Positions 51,732 to 60,577 are shown, counted from the stretch's first letter. The stretch: 64,000 nucleotides of DNA from GCA-2725625 sp964574215 (GCA_964574215.1 CAZNLR010000001.1:124001-188000); one strand, 5' to 3'. Translations and numbers: made by a program. Notes: generated by a model not told the origin, from the letters alone.

Positions 51732-52679
51732 ATGACGACAGCCTTAATTGTCGACACCGAATATGAAAAATACCGGGATTATTTAGAGCCCAAATTCCCA
51801 GAGGTAAAATTTCTTTATGCCCGTGACGGCGAAGATGTGCCGGGTCCGCTCAACGAAGCCGAGGTGCTGATTTCAATTGCCCGCTGGCTGACACCGGAAA
51901 TGGCAGGTCAGGCTCAAGGCCTCAAATGGATCCAATGCAACATAACGGGCACCGATCATTTGGTGGAACCCCTGGCCGTCCGCCCTGATATTATTCTGAC
52001 CAACGGGCGCGGCATCCACGGTCCGCAAATGACCGAAATGGCACTGCTTCACATGCTGGCGCTCTATCGCCAGGTGCGGCGTCTGACCAAAAACCAGGAA
52101 CAGCACGTCTTCGACCGTTTCCTGCCCAAGGTGTTGGATACCAGGAAGGTGGCGATCCTGGGCATGGGGGCCATCGCCGAGCATATGGCCAAAACCTTCA
52201 AGGCCTTGGGTATGACGGTCTACGGTATCTCCCGCACCGACCGGCCCGTCGAGGGCATCGATAAAATGTTTTCCCGGAACGCCATTACCGAAGCCGTCGC
52301 CGACGTGGATTTCCTGGTGGCGCTGGTGCCCTACGGCCCGGATACCGACAAGATCGTCAATGCCGACGTCTTCAAGGCCATGAAACCGGACGCCTGCCTG
52401 GTCAATATCGCCCGGGGCGGGGTGGTCGATGAAAGTGCGCTGATCGAGGCGCTCAATACAGGAGAGATCGCCGCCGCCGGGCTGGACGTTTACGAAGTGG
52501 CGCCGCTGCCCGATGACAGTCCTCTCTGGGATATGGAAAATGTCTTTATGACGCCGTTCATCGGCGGGCGCAGCGATATGTATGCGGAAAGAATTCTGAC
52601 CGTCATCGAACCCAATCTGCGCCACTATGTGGACGGAGAATTGAACAAAATGATGAATGTGGTGAAATCTGGAAAATAA
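51732..52679 (+). CDS. D-2-hydroxyacid dehydrogenase-family protein with altered catalytic His
   Basis: This 315-residue NAD(P)-dependent 2-hydroxyacid dehydrogenase-like protein has the nucleotide-binding motif VAILGMGAIAEHMAKTF near residue 140, the substrate Arg in VNIARGGVVDES and the Glu in DVYEVAPLP. The normal catalytic His position (family motif TPH) is Phe276, in MTPFIGG, so ordinary hydride/proton relay chemistry is questionable. ATG 51732 is chosen over ATG 51717 because GGGGAAGAG precedes it closely. It is followed by a repeat pair and an M24 peptidase-like gene on the same strand, probably one operon. Confidence 0.8.
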   Translation: MTTALIVDTEYEKYRDYLEPKFPEVKFLYARDGEDVPGPLNEAEVLISIARWLTPEMAGQAQGLKWIQCNITGTDHLVEPLAVRPDIILTNGRGIHGPQMTEMALLHMLALYRQVRRLTKNQEQHVFDRFLPKVLDTRKVAILGMGAIAEHMAKTFKALGMTVYGISRTDRPVEGIDKMFSRNAITEAVADVDFLVALVPYGPDTDKIVNADVFKAMKPDACLVNIARGGVVDESALIEALNTGEIAAAGLDVYEVAPLPDDSPLWDMENVFMTPFIGGRSDMYAERILTVIEPNLRHYVDGELNKMMNVVKSGK

Positions 52680-52732
52680 ATTGTACCAGGTACAATTTAT
52701 CCAAATACGGCGAAATTGTACCTGGTACACTT
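52679..52732. repeat. Paired TGTACC(A/T)GGTACA palindromes, second locus
   Basis: AATTGTACC-A-GGTACAATT (52679-52697) is a perfect 19-bp palindrome overlapping the last base of the dehydrogenase TAA. A second, imperfect copy AATTGTACC-T-GGTACACTT lies at 52714-52732, 35 bp on, followed by T residues. It is the same element as at 2001-2040, also paired and also just after a stop codon. Confidence 0.8.
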
Positions 52733-52754
52733 TTTTAGCGGGGAGAAAAAGCGC

Positions 52755-53951
52755 ATGCAAATTTCGGAACGGGTGAATAGGCCCATATCAACGAGTGAGT
52801 TGGAGCGGCGCTGGGCTGCGGTCCGGTCGGCCATGGAGGCGGAAAATATCGACGTGCTCCTGATGCAGAGCAATAACGACCATATGGGCGGTTACGCCAA
52901 ATACTTTACCGATATTCCCGCCACCAACGGCTATCCCCTAACCGTTATTTTTCCCCGTGACGACGCCATGACCTTGGTTCATCAAGGCCCCTTCGGCGGC
53001 GATAACGACGTGCCGGTAGAGGGAAACGGCTTTGTCCGGGGCGTGAAGCGGGAACTGACCACGCCCAGTTACGAATCCGCGCCCTACACCCGCGACTACG
53101 ATCCCGAATTGGCCTGCAAGGGGTTGGAACCTTACGGCAAAGGGACCATCGGACTGGTGGGCACCTATCAGATGTCCTGCGCCATGGTCGATTACGTCAA
53201 ACGTCAGTATCCAGACGCCACTTATGTGGAAGCCTCCGATATGGTGGACCGGATCAAAGTGATCAAAAGCGACGAGGAAATCGAATTCATCAAAGGCACG
53301 GCCGATCAGCAGGACAGGGCCATGCAGGCGGTGATCAACGCCATCGAGCCGGGCATGAAGGATTCGGACGTTGCCGCCATTGCCCTCCATGTGGGGCACG
53401 AATTGGGCAGCGAGCAGGGTATCTATCTTTGCCAATCCTATCCTTACGGCACGCCGGCCGCGATCGGACCGCGCCACAATCAGAACCGGGTGATCCGGGA
53501 AGGCGATATCTTCAACATGCTGATCGAAAACAACGGCGCCGGCGGGTATTTCACGGAAGTGGGCCGCACCATCGTGGTGGGCGAGGCGCCGAAGGAACTC
53601 AAAGACGAGCTCGATTTTACCCTAAGGGCACAGCGTTTCTCTTTGGACATGTTGAAGCCGGGAACGCCCTGTGCAGATATCTGGCACGCCCACAATAAAT
53701 TTATGAGCGATAACGGGCGGGCCGAGGAAACCCGTCTCTACTGCCACGGTCAAGGGTACGACCTGGTCGAACGGCCGCTCATCAGGCATGACGAACCCAT
53801 GACCATCCAGAAAAACATGAATATCGTCTGCCACCCGGGCTACATGACGCCCAACATCCACTCCTGGATTTGCGACAATTATATCATCGGCGACAGCGGC
53901 CCCGGCGAGAGCATCCACAAAACCCCACAGAAGATATTCGAGGCCGGATAA
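52755..53951 (+). CDS. M24/creatinase-fold protein with non-canonical metal site
   Basis: This 398-residue protein has a creatinase N-terminal domain (residues 1-165) and a pita-bread catalytic domain (about 175-398) of the M24 family, which includes Xaa-Pro peptidases and creatinase. The five usual metal ligands Asp, Asp, His, Glu, Glu appear instead as Glu (LIENNG), Glu (FTEVGRT), His (CHGQG), His (VCHPGY) and Asp (CDNYII). A peptidase assignment is therefore doubtful; a hydrolase or lyase of the creatinase/DddP kind is an alternative. ATG 52755 follows a GGGGAGAAA site; the frame extends upstream into the repeat. Confidence 0.8.
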   Translation: MQISERVNRPISTSELERRWAAVRSAMEAENIDVLLMQSNNDHMGGYAKYFTDIPATNGYPLTVIFPRDDAMTLVHQGPFGGDNDVPVEGNGFVRGVKRELTTPSYESAPYTRDYDPELACKGLEPYGKGTIGLVGTYQMSCAMVDYVKRQYPDATYVEASDMVDRIKVIKSDEEIEFIKGTADQQDRAMQAVINAIEPGMKDSDVAAIALHVGHELGSEQGIYLCQSYPYGTPAAIGPRHNQNRVIREGDIFNMLIENNGAGGYFTEVGRTIVVGEAPKELKDELDFTLRAQRFSLDMLKPGTPCADIWHAHNKFMSDNGRAEETRLYCHGQGYDLVERPLIRHDEPMTIQKNMNIVCHPGYMTPNIHSWICDNYIIGDSGPGESIHKTPQKIFEAG

Positions 53952-53961
53952 CCCTTCCGTC

Positions 53962-55326
53962 TTAGGTTGATGTTGCCGCCGTGCGGGCGGCGATCAGCTT
54001 ATCCAACTGGTTGACGACTTCCAGAGAAGCATCCTCCATCATTTTAAACTGCCGGTCGGCTTCTTCATGGTCGCCTTCTGCGTGATGGCGGGCGGCGGTT
54101 TTCCCATAGGCGTGCACCTGGCTGTGGGGCTCCACAATCGCTTTGAATTCAGTGCTGTTTTGATACCAGGAATCCTCCACCTGATCGTACCATTTGCCGA
54201 GGCGGCATTGATGATGGTCGGCCAGCTCTTCCTCCTGCAAATTGTTCAGCCCGACGAACATTTCCGCCAGCCGTTTTTTCCAAATGAAATGGTCCGATTT
54301 AGCCCGGTAGAGAACCGAGTCCTCCAGATTGTGGGTGTCGAGCTTGGCGAACTGTTCCTCGATCAAGGCTTCGGCCGCCCCGACGGCATCCAATGTTCGG
54401 TCGGCGCTGGTTCTATTCTGTTCGGTCAATTCGGCGACGCTGGAAATACCCGAGCCAATCTCCTTCACTGCCTCGGTCTGCTCCGCCAGCATTTTGGCGA
54501 TCTCGGACATACGCTCGGATACGTTTGATACCTGATCGGAAATGGTGCGTATGTCTTCTCCCGCCTGACCGATGGAACCTTTTCCCTCATCAACAGCCGC
54601 GTTGCAGGTCTCCATGGCTTCCGTCAAACCGCTGATTTCGCCGGTCAGCGTATCGATGCGGGTGCGGATATCCTCGGTCGCCCGTGACGTGTCGTTGGCG
54701 AGATTTTTAACCTCGCTGGCGACGACGGCAAAACCCTTGCCGTGTTCGCCGGCCCGCGCCGCCTCGATGGTGGCGTTGAGGGCGAGCAGGTTGGTTTGCT
54801 TCGCAATGGCGTCGATGGTTTCCAGAATGCCGGCGATCTGTTTCGACGCATCGATAAGATTTTCGGTCCGCGAACCGATGGAGCCTACCGTGGTGGCGAC
54901 TTGTTCCATATTCCGGATGGCGTCGTTGACACGGGAGACACCGTTGTTCGAGCCGTTGTGGGCCGCCTCGGCAAGTTCGGTCGCCATATTGCTGGATTCG
55001 GTAATCTGGCCGATCGATGCAGTCATTTCCTCCACGGCCGTTGCCATGGTCTGGGTTCGCGCATCGGTCTCCCTGACATAACCGGTCATACGTGAGACCT
55101 CGGTCATCGCCTCGCTGGCATTCATGGAGTATTTAACCGTGGCCCCATAGTTCTCTTTAGCGTCACTGCGGATGGTTTCACCCAGTTTCCGCACAATGCT
55201 GGACACTTCATCGGCGCCTTCGGGAACTTTACTATAGTCGCCCAGGATATAGGCGTTGAGGATATCAAATATTTCCGGATCGATGGCCGGTTGAATGTTG
55301 GTCTGACTTGAATCGTGAGTGTCCAT
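53962..55326 (-). CDS. Soluble methyl-accepting chemotaxis protein with CZB zinc-binding domain
   Basis: This 454-residue chemoreceptor has no transmembrane segment. Residues 60-320 form the coiled-coil signalling domain, with the conserved hairpin tip IDAIAKQTNLLALNATIEAARAGE in the middle. The C-terminal CZB domain (about 340-450) carries its zinc ligands: the His in DHFIWKKRL, then HHQCRLGKWY and EPHSQVH. CZB receptors respond to zinc or hypochlorous-type oxidants and are cytoplasmic. No CheR-binding pentapeptide is evident. The GC-poor leader (55327-55614) holds no gene. Confidence 0.9.
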   Translation of the reverse strand: MDTHDSSQTNIQPAIDPEIFDILNAYILGDYSKVPEGADEVSSIVRKLGETIRSDAKENYGATVKYSMNASEAMTEVSRMTGYVRETDARTQTMATAVEEMTASIGQITESSNMATELAEAAHNGSNNGVSRVNDAIRNMEQVATTVGSIGSRTENLIDASKQIAGILETIDAIAKQTNLLALNATIEAARAGEHGKGFAVVASEVKNLANDTSRATEDIRTRIDTLTGEISGLTEAMETCNAAVDEGKGSIGQAGEDIRTISDQVSNVSERMSEIAKMLAEQTEAVKEIGSGISSVAELTEQNRTSADRTLDAVGAAEALIEEQFAKLDTHNLEDSVLYRAKSDHFIWKKRLAEMFVGLNNLQEEELADHHQCRLGKWYDQVEDSWYQNSTEFKAIVEPHSQVHAYGKTAARHHAEGDHEEADRQFKMMEDASLEVVNQLDKLIAARTAATST

Positions 55327-55614
55327 AATTGATCTCCTTAAAAATCATATTGCCGGAGCCGCCGTGCCGTCCAACATCACGGGGCATCCCGAATCAAAAT
55401 TTTTGTATGAAATGTCTGATTAAAAATTTACTGAGTTAAATTCCCGCCCCTTTAATATTAAACGGTAAATTCCGCTTCAATTAAAATATTACAATTATCT
55501 AATATAACTATCCAGGAGAATGATTGTAATGTTTATACTATTTGGCTGTTATGTGCGGTCTGCAGACTATTGGGGTATGTAAAAACCGGGATTTCATAAC
55601 TTTTGGGAAAAAAT

Positions 55615-55980
55615 ATGCGCCATCTAAGACTATTTGCCGACGACCAAGGAGAGTCTCATTTCGAGGAAATTGAGGCAGAATTGACGCTTCAGGATTTTGC
55701 GCCACCGGCGTCGCCGTTTATGGTATCTGCTCAAATCGAGGCCGCGCGGTTTTCGTTTTTCGAACTGCCGGTGGGGTGGGGCGGTGAAAAGCATCCGGCG
55801 CCGAAACGCCAATACTTTGTCTGCGTCGCTGGCAGTATCGAAATGACCGCCAGCGATGGGGAGAGTAGATTGATTTCAATCGGCGATGTGGTTCTTGTGG
55901 AAGATACCCATGGCAAGGGACACGTGACCCAGGTCATTGGTGACGAAAGTTTCGTTGCCGCCCTTACCCAATTGGAATAG
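55615..55980 (+). CDS. Small cupin-like protein
   Basis: This 121-residue single-domain protein has a probable cupin fold. The region WGGEKHPAPKRQYFVCVAGSIEM followed by GDVVLVEDTHGKGH fits the two cupin motifs, with His residues able to bind a metal. No signal peptide. ATG 55615 is preferred to TTG 55603, and GGGAAAA precedes it. The gene precedes the cyclic-nucleotide-binding protein by 29 nt, so they may be co-transcribed. Substrate unknown. Confidence 0.65.
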   Translation: MRHLRLFADDQGESHFEEIEAELTLQDFAPPASPFMVSAQIEAARFSFFELPVGWGGEKHPAPKRQYFVCVAGSIEMTASDGESRLISIGDVVLVEDTHGKGHVTQVIGDESFVAALTQLE

Positions 55981-56009
55981 TCCGCAATTTAGTTTATGCT
56001 GTTCACATA

Positions 56010-56432
56010 ATGGAACAAAAACAATTTGCCGCCGGTGAGGTGATTTTCAAGGAAGGTGACGATGGCGATACCGCTTTCCTCGTCGCTACCGGTATGATCG
56101 AAATTTCCCAGGATCGAGACGGCGAAAAAAAGGTGCTCGGCGAAATAAAGCCCGGCCAACTATTCGGTGAAATGGCCTTGATCAGCGACAAGCCCAGAAC
56201 GGCGACGGCTTCCGCCAAGGGGGATACGGTTTGTTTCCTGGTGCCGCAGCTGGTTTTTCAAAGCGAGCTCGACGAGGCCAGTGCCCTGATGAAATCGCTG
56301 GTGCTTAACTTGATCGGCCATATCCGTTCCCTGATGGCTCAATTGGAAGAGGCGCGTCAAAACGGTGAAGAGGAACCGGACGTCATTTTTCACTATCCAA
56401 AATCATTCAAGGAATATGAAAAAGGAAAATAA
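56010..56432 (+). CDS. Stand-alone cyclic-nucleotide-binding-domain protein
   Basis: This 140-residue protein consists of one CAP-type cNMP-binding domain without a DNA-binding helix-turn-helix. The phosphate-binding cassette FGEMALISDKPRTATASA includes the Glu and Arg that contact cyclic nucleotide, so it may bind cAMP or cGMP. A short C-terminal helix, charged and ending EYEKGK, follows. It would act through protein contacts. The cupin-like gene lies 29 nt upstream on the same strand. Confidence 0.8.
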   Translation: MEQKQFAAGEVIFKEGDDGDTAFLVATGMIEISQDRDGEKKVLGEIKPGQLFGEMALISDKPRTATASAKGDTVCFLVPQLVFQSELDEASALMKSLVLNLIGHIRSLMAQLEEARQNGEEEPDVIFHYPKSFKEYEKGK

Positions 56433-56529
56433 CGGGAATTCCCCAGTAGAATTTGAATTGAAGTAACATTCTTAATTTTAAAGATGTGCAGATTGATCCG
56501 GTTATTTTGAGTGGAAATAGATTGGGAAA

Positions 56530-57276
56530 ATGAAATTCTTCGTCAATAAAAGGGTGAGCTTGTGCCCGCTAACCGCCATTTTGGTCCTGGCGATGATTCC
56601 GGTTACTTCCCATGCTGGTACCGTTTTAAATTTAACCGCCCGCGTTGATTCCGAGGCCGGAAAGCTGGGAGAAAAAATTCTCCGCGAGGCCTATAAAAAA
56701 TTAGACACCAAGGTCAAGGTCCGCCGCCTGCCCGGAAATCGGGCGATTTACGAAGCGAATAACGGTGAGTCGAATGGCGAGGTCGTCCGGCTTAAAAAAG
56801 TTTTAGAGAAATACAAGAATTTGCGTTTGGTGCCGGAAAGTCTGGTTCATATCGATGCGGTGATCGCTTCCAAAAACACGGACATTATCGTCGAGGGATG
56901 GAAGACGGTAAAAAAGTTTTCCGCGGCAACGGTGATGGGATATCGAAGTATTCAAAAACGGATTAAAGACCAACCTCATGTTTACGCCTCAAGTGTGGAA
57001 TCCGCCTTAAAAGTATTGAAAGGGGACCGGGTCGATATATTGATTTTGAGCCGTTTCGACATGATCAAGGGTTTGCAAAAAACGGGCTTCAAAGACATTG
57101 TCATTCTCGACCCGCCGGTCAGCCGGGTGCCGCTGTATCACATGCTGCACAAATCTAAAGAGTCGCTAATTCCGAAAATCACCAAGGTGCTGAAAGACAT
57201 GAAAATGGACGGCAGCCATCAGCGTTTGGTCGAATCGTTTATCGCAAATCTCGGCAAGGGCGAGAAAATCAACTAG
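56530..57276 (+). CDS. Orphan periplasmic solute-binding-like protein (SBP_bac_3 type)
   Basis: This 248-residue secreted protein has a signal peptide (cleavage after SHA near residue 29). It is collinear with the protein at 41975-42703: shared segments include LGEKILREAYKKL, GEVVRLKKVLEKYKNLRLVPE, GDRVDILILSRFDM and RVPLYHMLHKS. It lacks any adjacent permease. The two may bind the same ligand or serve as periplasmic sensors. Its 3' end overlaps by 8 nt the convergent hydroxypyruvate-isomerase-like gene. Confidence 0.75.
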   Translation: MKFFVNKRVSLCPLTAILVLAMIPVTSHAGTVLNLTARVDSEAGKLGEKILREAYKKLDTKVKVRRLPGNRAIYEANNGESNGEVVRLKKVLEKYKNLRLVPESLVHIDAVIASKNTDIIVEGWKTVKKFSAATVMGYRSIQKRIKDQPHVYASSVESALKVLKGDRVDILILSRFDMIKGLQKTGFKDIVILDPPVSRVPLYHMLHKSKESLIPKITKVLKDMKMDGSHQRLVESFIANLGKGEKIN

Positions 57277-58054
57277 AGCGCCAATTCTGCAGCCATCCCA
57301 AAGTCGCCAAAGTGTCGCCGGTGGGCTCGTATTCACAGGCCACCCAGTTTCCGTATCCCATTTCATCGAGCGCTTTGAGAAAGGCCTGATAGTCGACTTC
57401 GCCCGAACCCGGTTCGCCCCGCCCCGGGACATCGGCAATTTGAATATTGCCGATGAGGCCGAGATGGCTCTCGACGGTTTCAATCATATTGCCTTCAGTG
57501 ACATACATATGGAAGGCGTCATATTCGAGACCCAGATTGGGATGATTGATCTCATCCAGCACCTCTTTGACATCGGCGGTGGTGGTTAAAATGGAATTGG
57601 GCCGGATGGCCGGATTGAGGGCCTCGATCAGAACCTTGATACCCATTTCACCCATTTCATCGGCGGCCCTTTTCATATTTTCCTTAAACACCGGCATGGC
57701 ATCGGTCCGCTCGACACCTTTGGGCGGGGTGAAGGCCGGCACAACCAGACCGACCGGCCGCAATCGTTGGCAATATGTTTTCGCCGCATCGAGATTTTCC
57801 TTAAAGGCCTCTTGCTTGCCGGGCGCCGCCGCTACCAGGGGGCCCATCGCGACACCTTCGCCGACGGCGATATTGACGATGGAAGTTTCGACGCCCGCAC
57901 GGTCAATCGCCGCCCCGAGTTCGTCTACCGGCATATCGTAGACGAAGATATACTCGACCGCGCCGAACCCGGCATCTGCGGCGGCTTGAATGCGATCCAA
58001 GGGATCAGGGATATTGGTGAACATCATAGTGAGGTTGGCGGAAAATTTAAGCAT
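57269..58054 (-). CDS. hyi: Hydroxypyruvate isomerase-like TIM-barrel protein
   Basis: This 261-residue sugar-isomerase/AP-endonuclease-like TIM barrel matches hydroxypyruvate isomerase along its length: FSANLTMMFTNIPDPLDRI at the start, LIEALNP with one metal-binding/catalytic Glu and ACEYEPTGDT with the other near the end. GLEYDAFHMYVTEGN is the middle signature. The frame extends upstream to 58120; ATG 58054 is chosen because the family begins there. It would interconvert hydroxypyruvate and tartronate semialdehyde, or act on a related 2-oxo compound. It is divergent from the RidA gene. Confidence 0.85.
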   Translation of the reverse strand: MLKFSANLTMMFTNIPDPLDRIQAAADAGFGAVEYIFVYDMPVDELGAAIDRAGVETSIVNIAVGEGVAMGPLVAAAPGKQEAFKENLDAAKTYCQRLRPVGLVVPAFTPPKGVERTDAMPVFKENMKRAADEMGEMGIKVLIEALNPAIRPNSILTTTADVKEVLDEINHPNLGLEYDAFHMYVTEGNMIETVESHLGLIGNIQIADVPGRGEPGSGEVDYQAFLKALDEMGYGNWVACEYEPTGDTLATLGWLQNWRSS

Positions 58055-58138
58055 TTGGACGATCTCTTGTTCTGACTGGCGAAAGGGTAGGCTACACTGC
58101 CTGATCCCGATAACGAACAACTTAACGGAGGTTTTAAA

Positions 58139-58540
58139 ATGAAAAAGGAAATAATTGAAATTGACGGTGCAAAAGGGCCCACCGGTCCGGATGGCAAACG
58201 TTTAGCACCCATCTCGACGGCCGTTCGTGCCGGTGATTTTGTTTTCGTGTCGGGCCTGCCGCCCATCGATCCTTCAACGGGAGAATTGGTCAAGGGCGAT
58301 ATCCAGGTGCAGACGCGTCAATCTCTGAACAATGTCAAGCAAGCCCTGGAAGCCGCCGGAACCTCTCTCGAGAATGTCGTCAAGGCGACTGTTTATTGTA
58401 CGAATTCGGGCTATTTCGGTCAGGTCAACGAAGTCTACAAGGAGTTCTTTCCCGAAGATCCGCCGGCGCGCACGTTTGTCACAGTCGGTTCTTGGCCGAT
58501 GGCCTTCGATATTGAAATCGAATGTGTGGCAATTGGATAA
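58139..58540 (+). CDS. RidA-family protein
   Basis: This 133-residue Rid/YjgF-family protein typically hydrolyses reactive imine or enamine intermediates. FVFVSGLPPIDPSTGELV near residue 38, ASLENVVKATVYC-like SLENVVKATVYC and the substrate-binding Arg in PPARTFVTVGSWP are present. A GGAGG ribosome-binding site lies 7 nt before the ATG. Divergence from the hydroxypyruvate isomerase-like gene (84-bp gap) hints at a shared role in 2-oxoacid or amine breakdown. Confidence 0.9.
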   Translation: MKKEIIEIDGAKGPTGPDGKRLAPISTAVRAGDFVFVSGLPPIDPSTGELVKGDIQVQTRQSLNNVKQALEAAGTSLENVVKATVYCTNSGYFGQVNEVYKEFFPEDPPARTFVTVGSWPMAFDIEIECVAIG

Positions 58541-58657
58541 AATTCCATAATAAGAAATTATTGGCAATAAATGAGGGTAAAAACGGGTAAAAAATTGCTA
58601 TTTGTGGAATTTAGGCCTAACAATTATGGGTAACCATACATTTTAGGTTGTCTGTCC

Positions 58658-59452
58658 ATGACCACGACCGGAACAATACAGTCTATTGAACGAGCGGCAG
58701 CGGTACTGAAATCCGTAGCCGGCGCCGGTGCGGAAGGCGCCCGTCTCAAAGATATCTCCGCCCAAACCTCTCTCATGCCACCGACGGCGCACCGCCTTTG
58801 CAAAGCAATGCTGCGGGAGGGCTGGCTGTCTCAGCCGACCGGACAGCGCCGCTATTTCCTCGGTCAGTTTCAGCCGACGCTCGATAAACTTTCGCAAAAT
58901 CGTTCCCGCATTGTAGATGCCGGCAGGCGGGCTGTCCGCCGATTGGCTCATCGCACGGGTGATACTGCCTATTTGTTTCTGTGCGACGGTATCGATGTCC
59001 TGTGCATCGACCGGTGCGAAGGCGATTTCATGGTTAAGGCGCTGGCTGTCAATGTCGGCGATTGGCGGCCCATGGGGCTGGGCGCGGCCGGTATGGCGGT
59101 GTTGGCCGCTATGGCGGAGCAGGATCGGGCCATGACCATGGATTTGTTGCTTGCCCACCGGCCGGAAGTGGCTGAACGGGGGCGGGATTGGCTGGAGGAT
59201 AACATCCAACGCACCAAGCAGCATGGTTTTACCTTCGCCAGAACATCGGGGCTGGTGTCCGGTGTTTATGGTATCGCCGCACCGTGGCCTGAGACCGTGT
59301 CCCTGGGAGCACCGTTCGGGGCGCTCAGTGTGGTCGCTATCCAGGACAGGTTGGATGAGGACCGGCGTATCGAAGTCGCCGCGGCGATTAAAGAGGAATG
59401 CACAGCTATTCACAGATTCTTGGATCATCAGGAAGATAAAAAATTGGATTAA
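58658..59452 (+). CDS. IclR-family transcriptional regulator
   Basis: This 264-residue regulator has a winged helix-turn-helix (about residues 5-70, LKDISAQTSLMPPTAHRLCKAML) and a C-terminal IclR effector domain. The effector pocket region includes VSGVYGIAAPW near residue 205. Such proteins usually sense small organic acids or aromatics. It precedes the metallo-beta-lactamase-fold gene by 16 nt and probably regulates the shared transcript. Confidence 0.88.
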   Translation: MTTTGTIQSIERAAAVLKSVAGAGAEGARLKDISAQTSLMPPTAHRLCKAMLREGWLSQPTGQRRYFLGQFQPTLDKLSQNRSRIVDAGRRAVRRLAHRTGDTAYLFLCDGIDVLCIDRCEGDFMVKALAVNVGDWRPMGLGAAGMAVLAAMAEQDRAMTMDLLLAHRPEVAERGRDWLEDNIQRTKQHGFTFARTSGLVSGVYGIAAPWPETVSLGAPFGALSVVAIQDRLDEDRRIEVAAAIKEECTAIHRFLDHQEDKKLD

Positions 59453-59467
59453 GAAAGGAGCAATCAC

Positions 59468-60565
59468 ATGACATTTGAAACTCAATCCACCCGGGGTAAC
59501 TATCCCGAACACTACTACCCGAATACGGAAGAGCTCGGTGAAAACGAGATGCGCATCGTCGCTCTTGGTACGGGCCGGCCTTTTCTACGCCGCTCCCAGG
59601 CCAATGCCTCTTGGCTGATTGAACTGGGCAACGGCGATAAGTTCGTCTTTGATTACGGTTTCGGCTCGCAGATGAATTTCACGGCCCTGGAAATTCCCTA
59701 CGGCGATGTGACGGCTTGGTTCACCACCCATTTACACACCGATCATGTGGGCGACTTTGCTCAAGTCTGGGTCGGCAGTTGGGCGGGCGGACGTCTCGAG
59801 CCTTTGGAAATGTATGGTCCATCGGGCTCCGAAGAAAAATACGGATTTAGACATTTTGCCGAAAAGCAAAAGGAATCCTACGCCTGGGATACGGATACGC
59901 GGGTGGGCGCGTTGCCGGCCATCGGCGCGGAAATCAATATCCACGAATTTGACTACTCCAAAGTGCATGTGGTTTACGACCACAACGGCGTCAAAATTAC
60001 CAGCTTTCCGGCCGTTCATCTTTTTGACGGAGCAGTCTGTTTGAAGCTGGAATGGAACGGGCTGACTTTTGTCTATTCCGGCGATACAACGCCCAACCAG
60101 TTCTTTATCGACAACGCCAAGGACGCCGATGTGGTGGTGCACGAAACGTTCAACACCATCGAGCAACTGATGGAAAGATCGGGCTACGACGAGCGGACCG
60201 CCCGGGCGATCGGCACCCACATTCATTCGGCGCCGGAGGAAGCCGCCGTCGTATTGGATGCGGTCAATCCCCGTATGGCGGTGATTTTTCACTTCTTCAA
60301 CGATTTCGATACGGTGTCCGAGATGGAAGAAAAAGTGCGCGAGCACTATAAAGGCCCGCTCACCCTATCGACTGACTTTATGGTAATCAATGTGACCAAG
60401 GAAGACATCATCACGCGTATGGCCCGCTTCTCGGAGCACGTCTGGCCCAACAAGTCCAAGCACGAAGGCTTTGGTAAAGCGGAGCGCAAACCCATGCTGC
60501 AACTATCCGACTGGCTCAAGGACGCGATGTTATTCCCGAAAACCCAGTTTATACGGGACAAATAG
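59468..60565 (+). CDS. MBL-fold metallo-hydrolase
   Basis: This 365-residue metallo-beta-lactamase-fold enzyme has a dinuclear metal site in THLHTDH (His88, His90, Asp92, His93), HLFDGA, SGDTTP and GTHIHS. The N-terminal NYPEHYYPNTEELGENEM and C-terminal tail are outside the core. The overall look recalls the subgroup that includes GntH of guanitoxin clusters, but no other guanitoxin-type gene is visible, so that name is not applied. An AAAGGAG site precedes the ATG. Substrate unknown, perhaps a lactone or phosphodiester. Confidence 0.82.
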   Translation: MTFETQSTRGNYPEHYYPNTEELGENEMRIVALGTGRPFLRRSQANASWLIELGNGDKFVFDYGFGSQMNFTALEIPYGDVTAWFTTHLHTDHVGDFAQVWVGSWAGGRLEPLEMYGPSGSEEKYGFRHFAEKQKESYAWDTDTRVGALPAIGAEINIHEFDYSKVHVVYDHNGVKITSFPAVHLFDGAVCLKLEWNGLTFVYSGDTTPNQFFIDNAKDADVVVHETFNTIEQLMERSGYDERTARAIGTHIHSAPEEAAVVLDAVNPRMAVIFHFFNDFDTVSEMEEKVREHYKGPLTLSTDFMVINVTKEDIITRMARFSEHVWPNKSKHEGFGKAERKPMLQLSDWLKDAMLFPKTQFIRDK

Positions 60566-60577
60566 CCGGAATTTCTT

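Noticed and set aside
59468..60565. Guanitoxin biosynthesis hydrolase GntH
   Set aside because: There is family resemblance only; none of the other guanitoxin-type genes is in the window.
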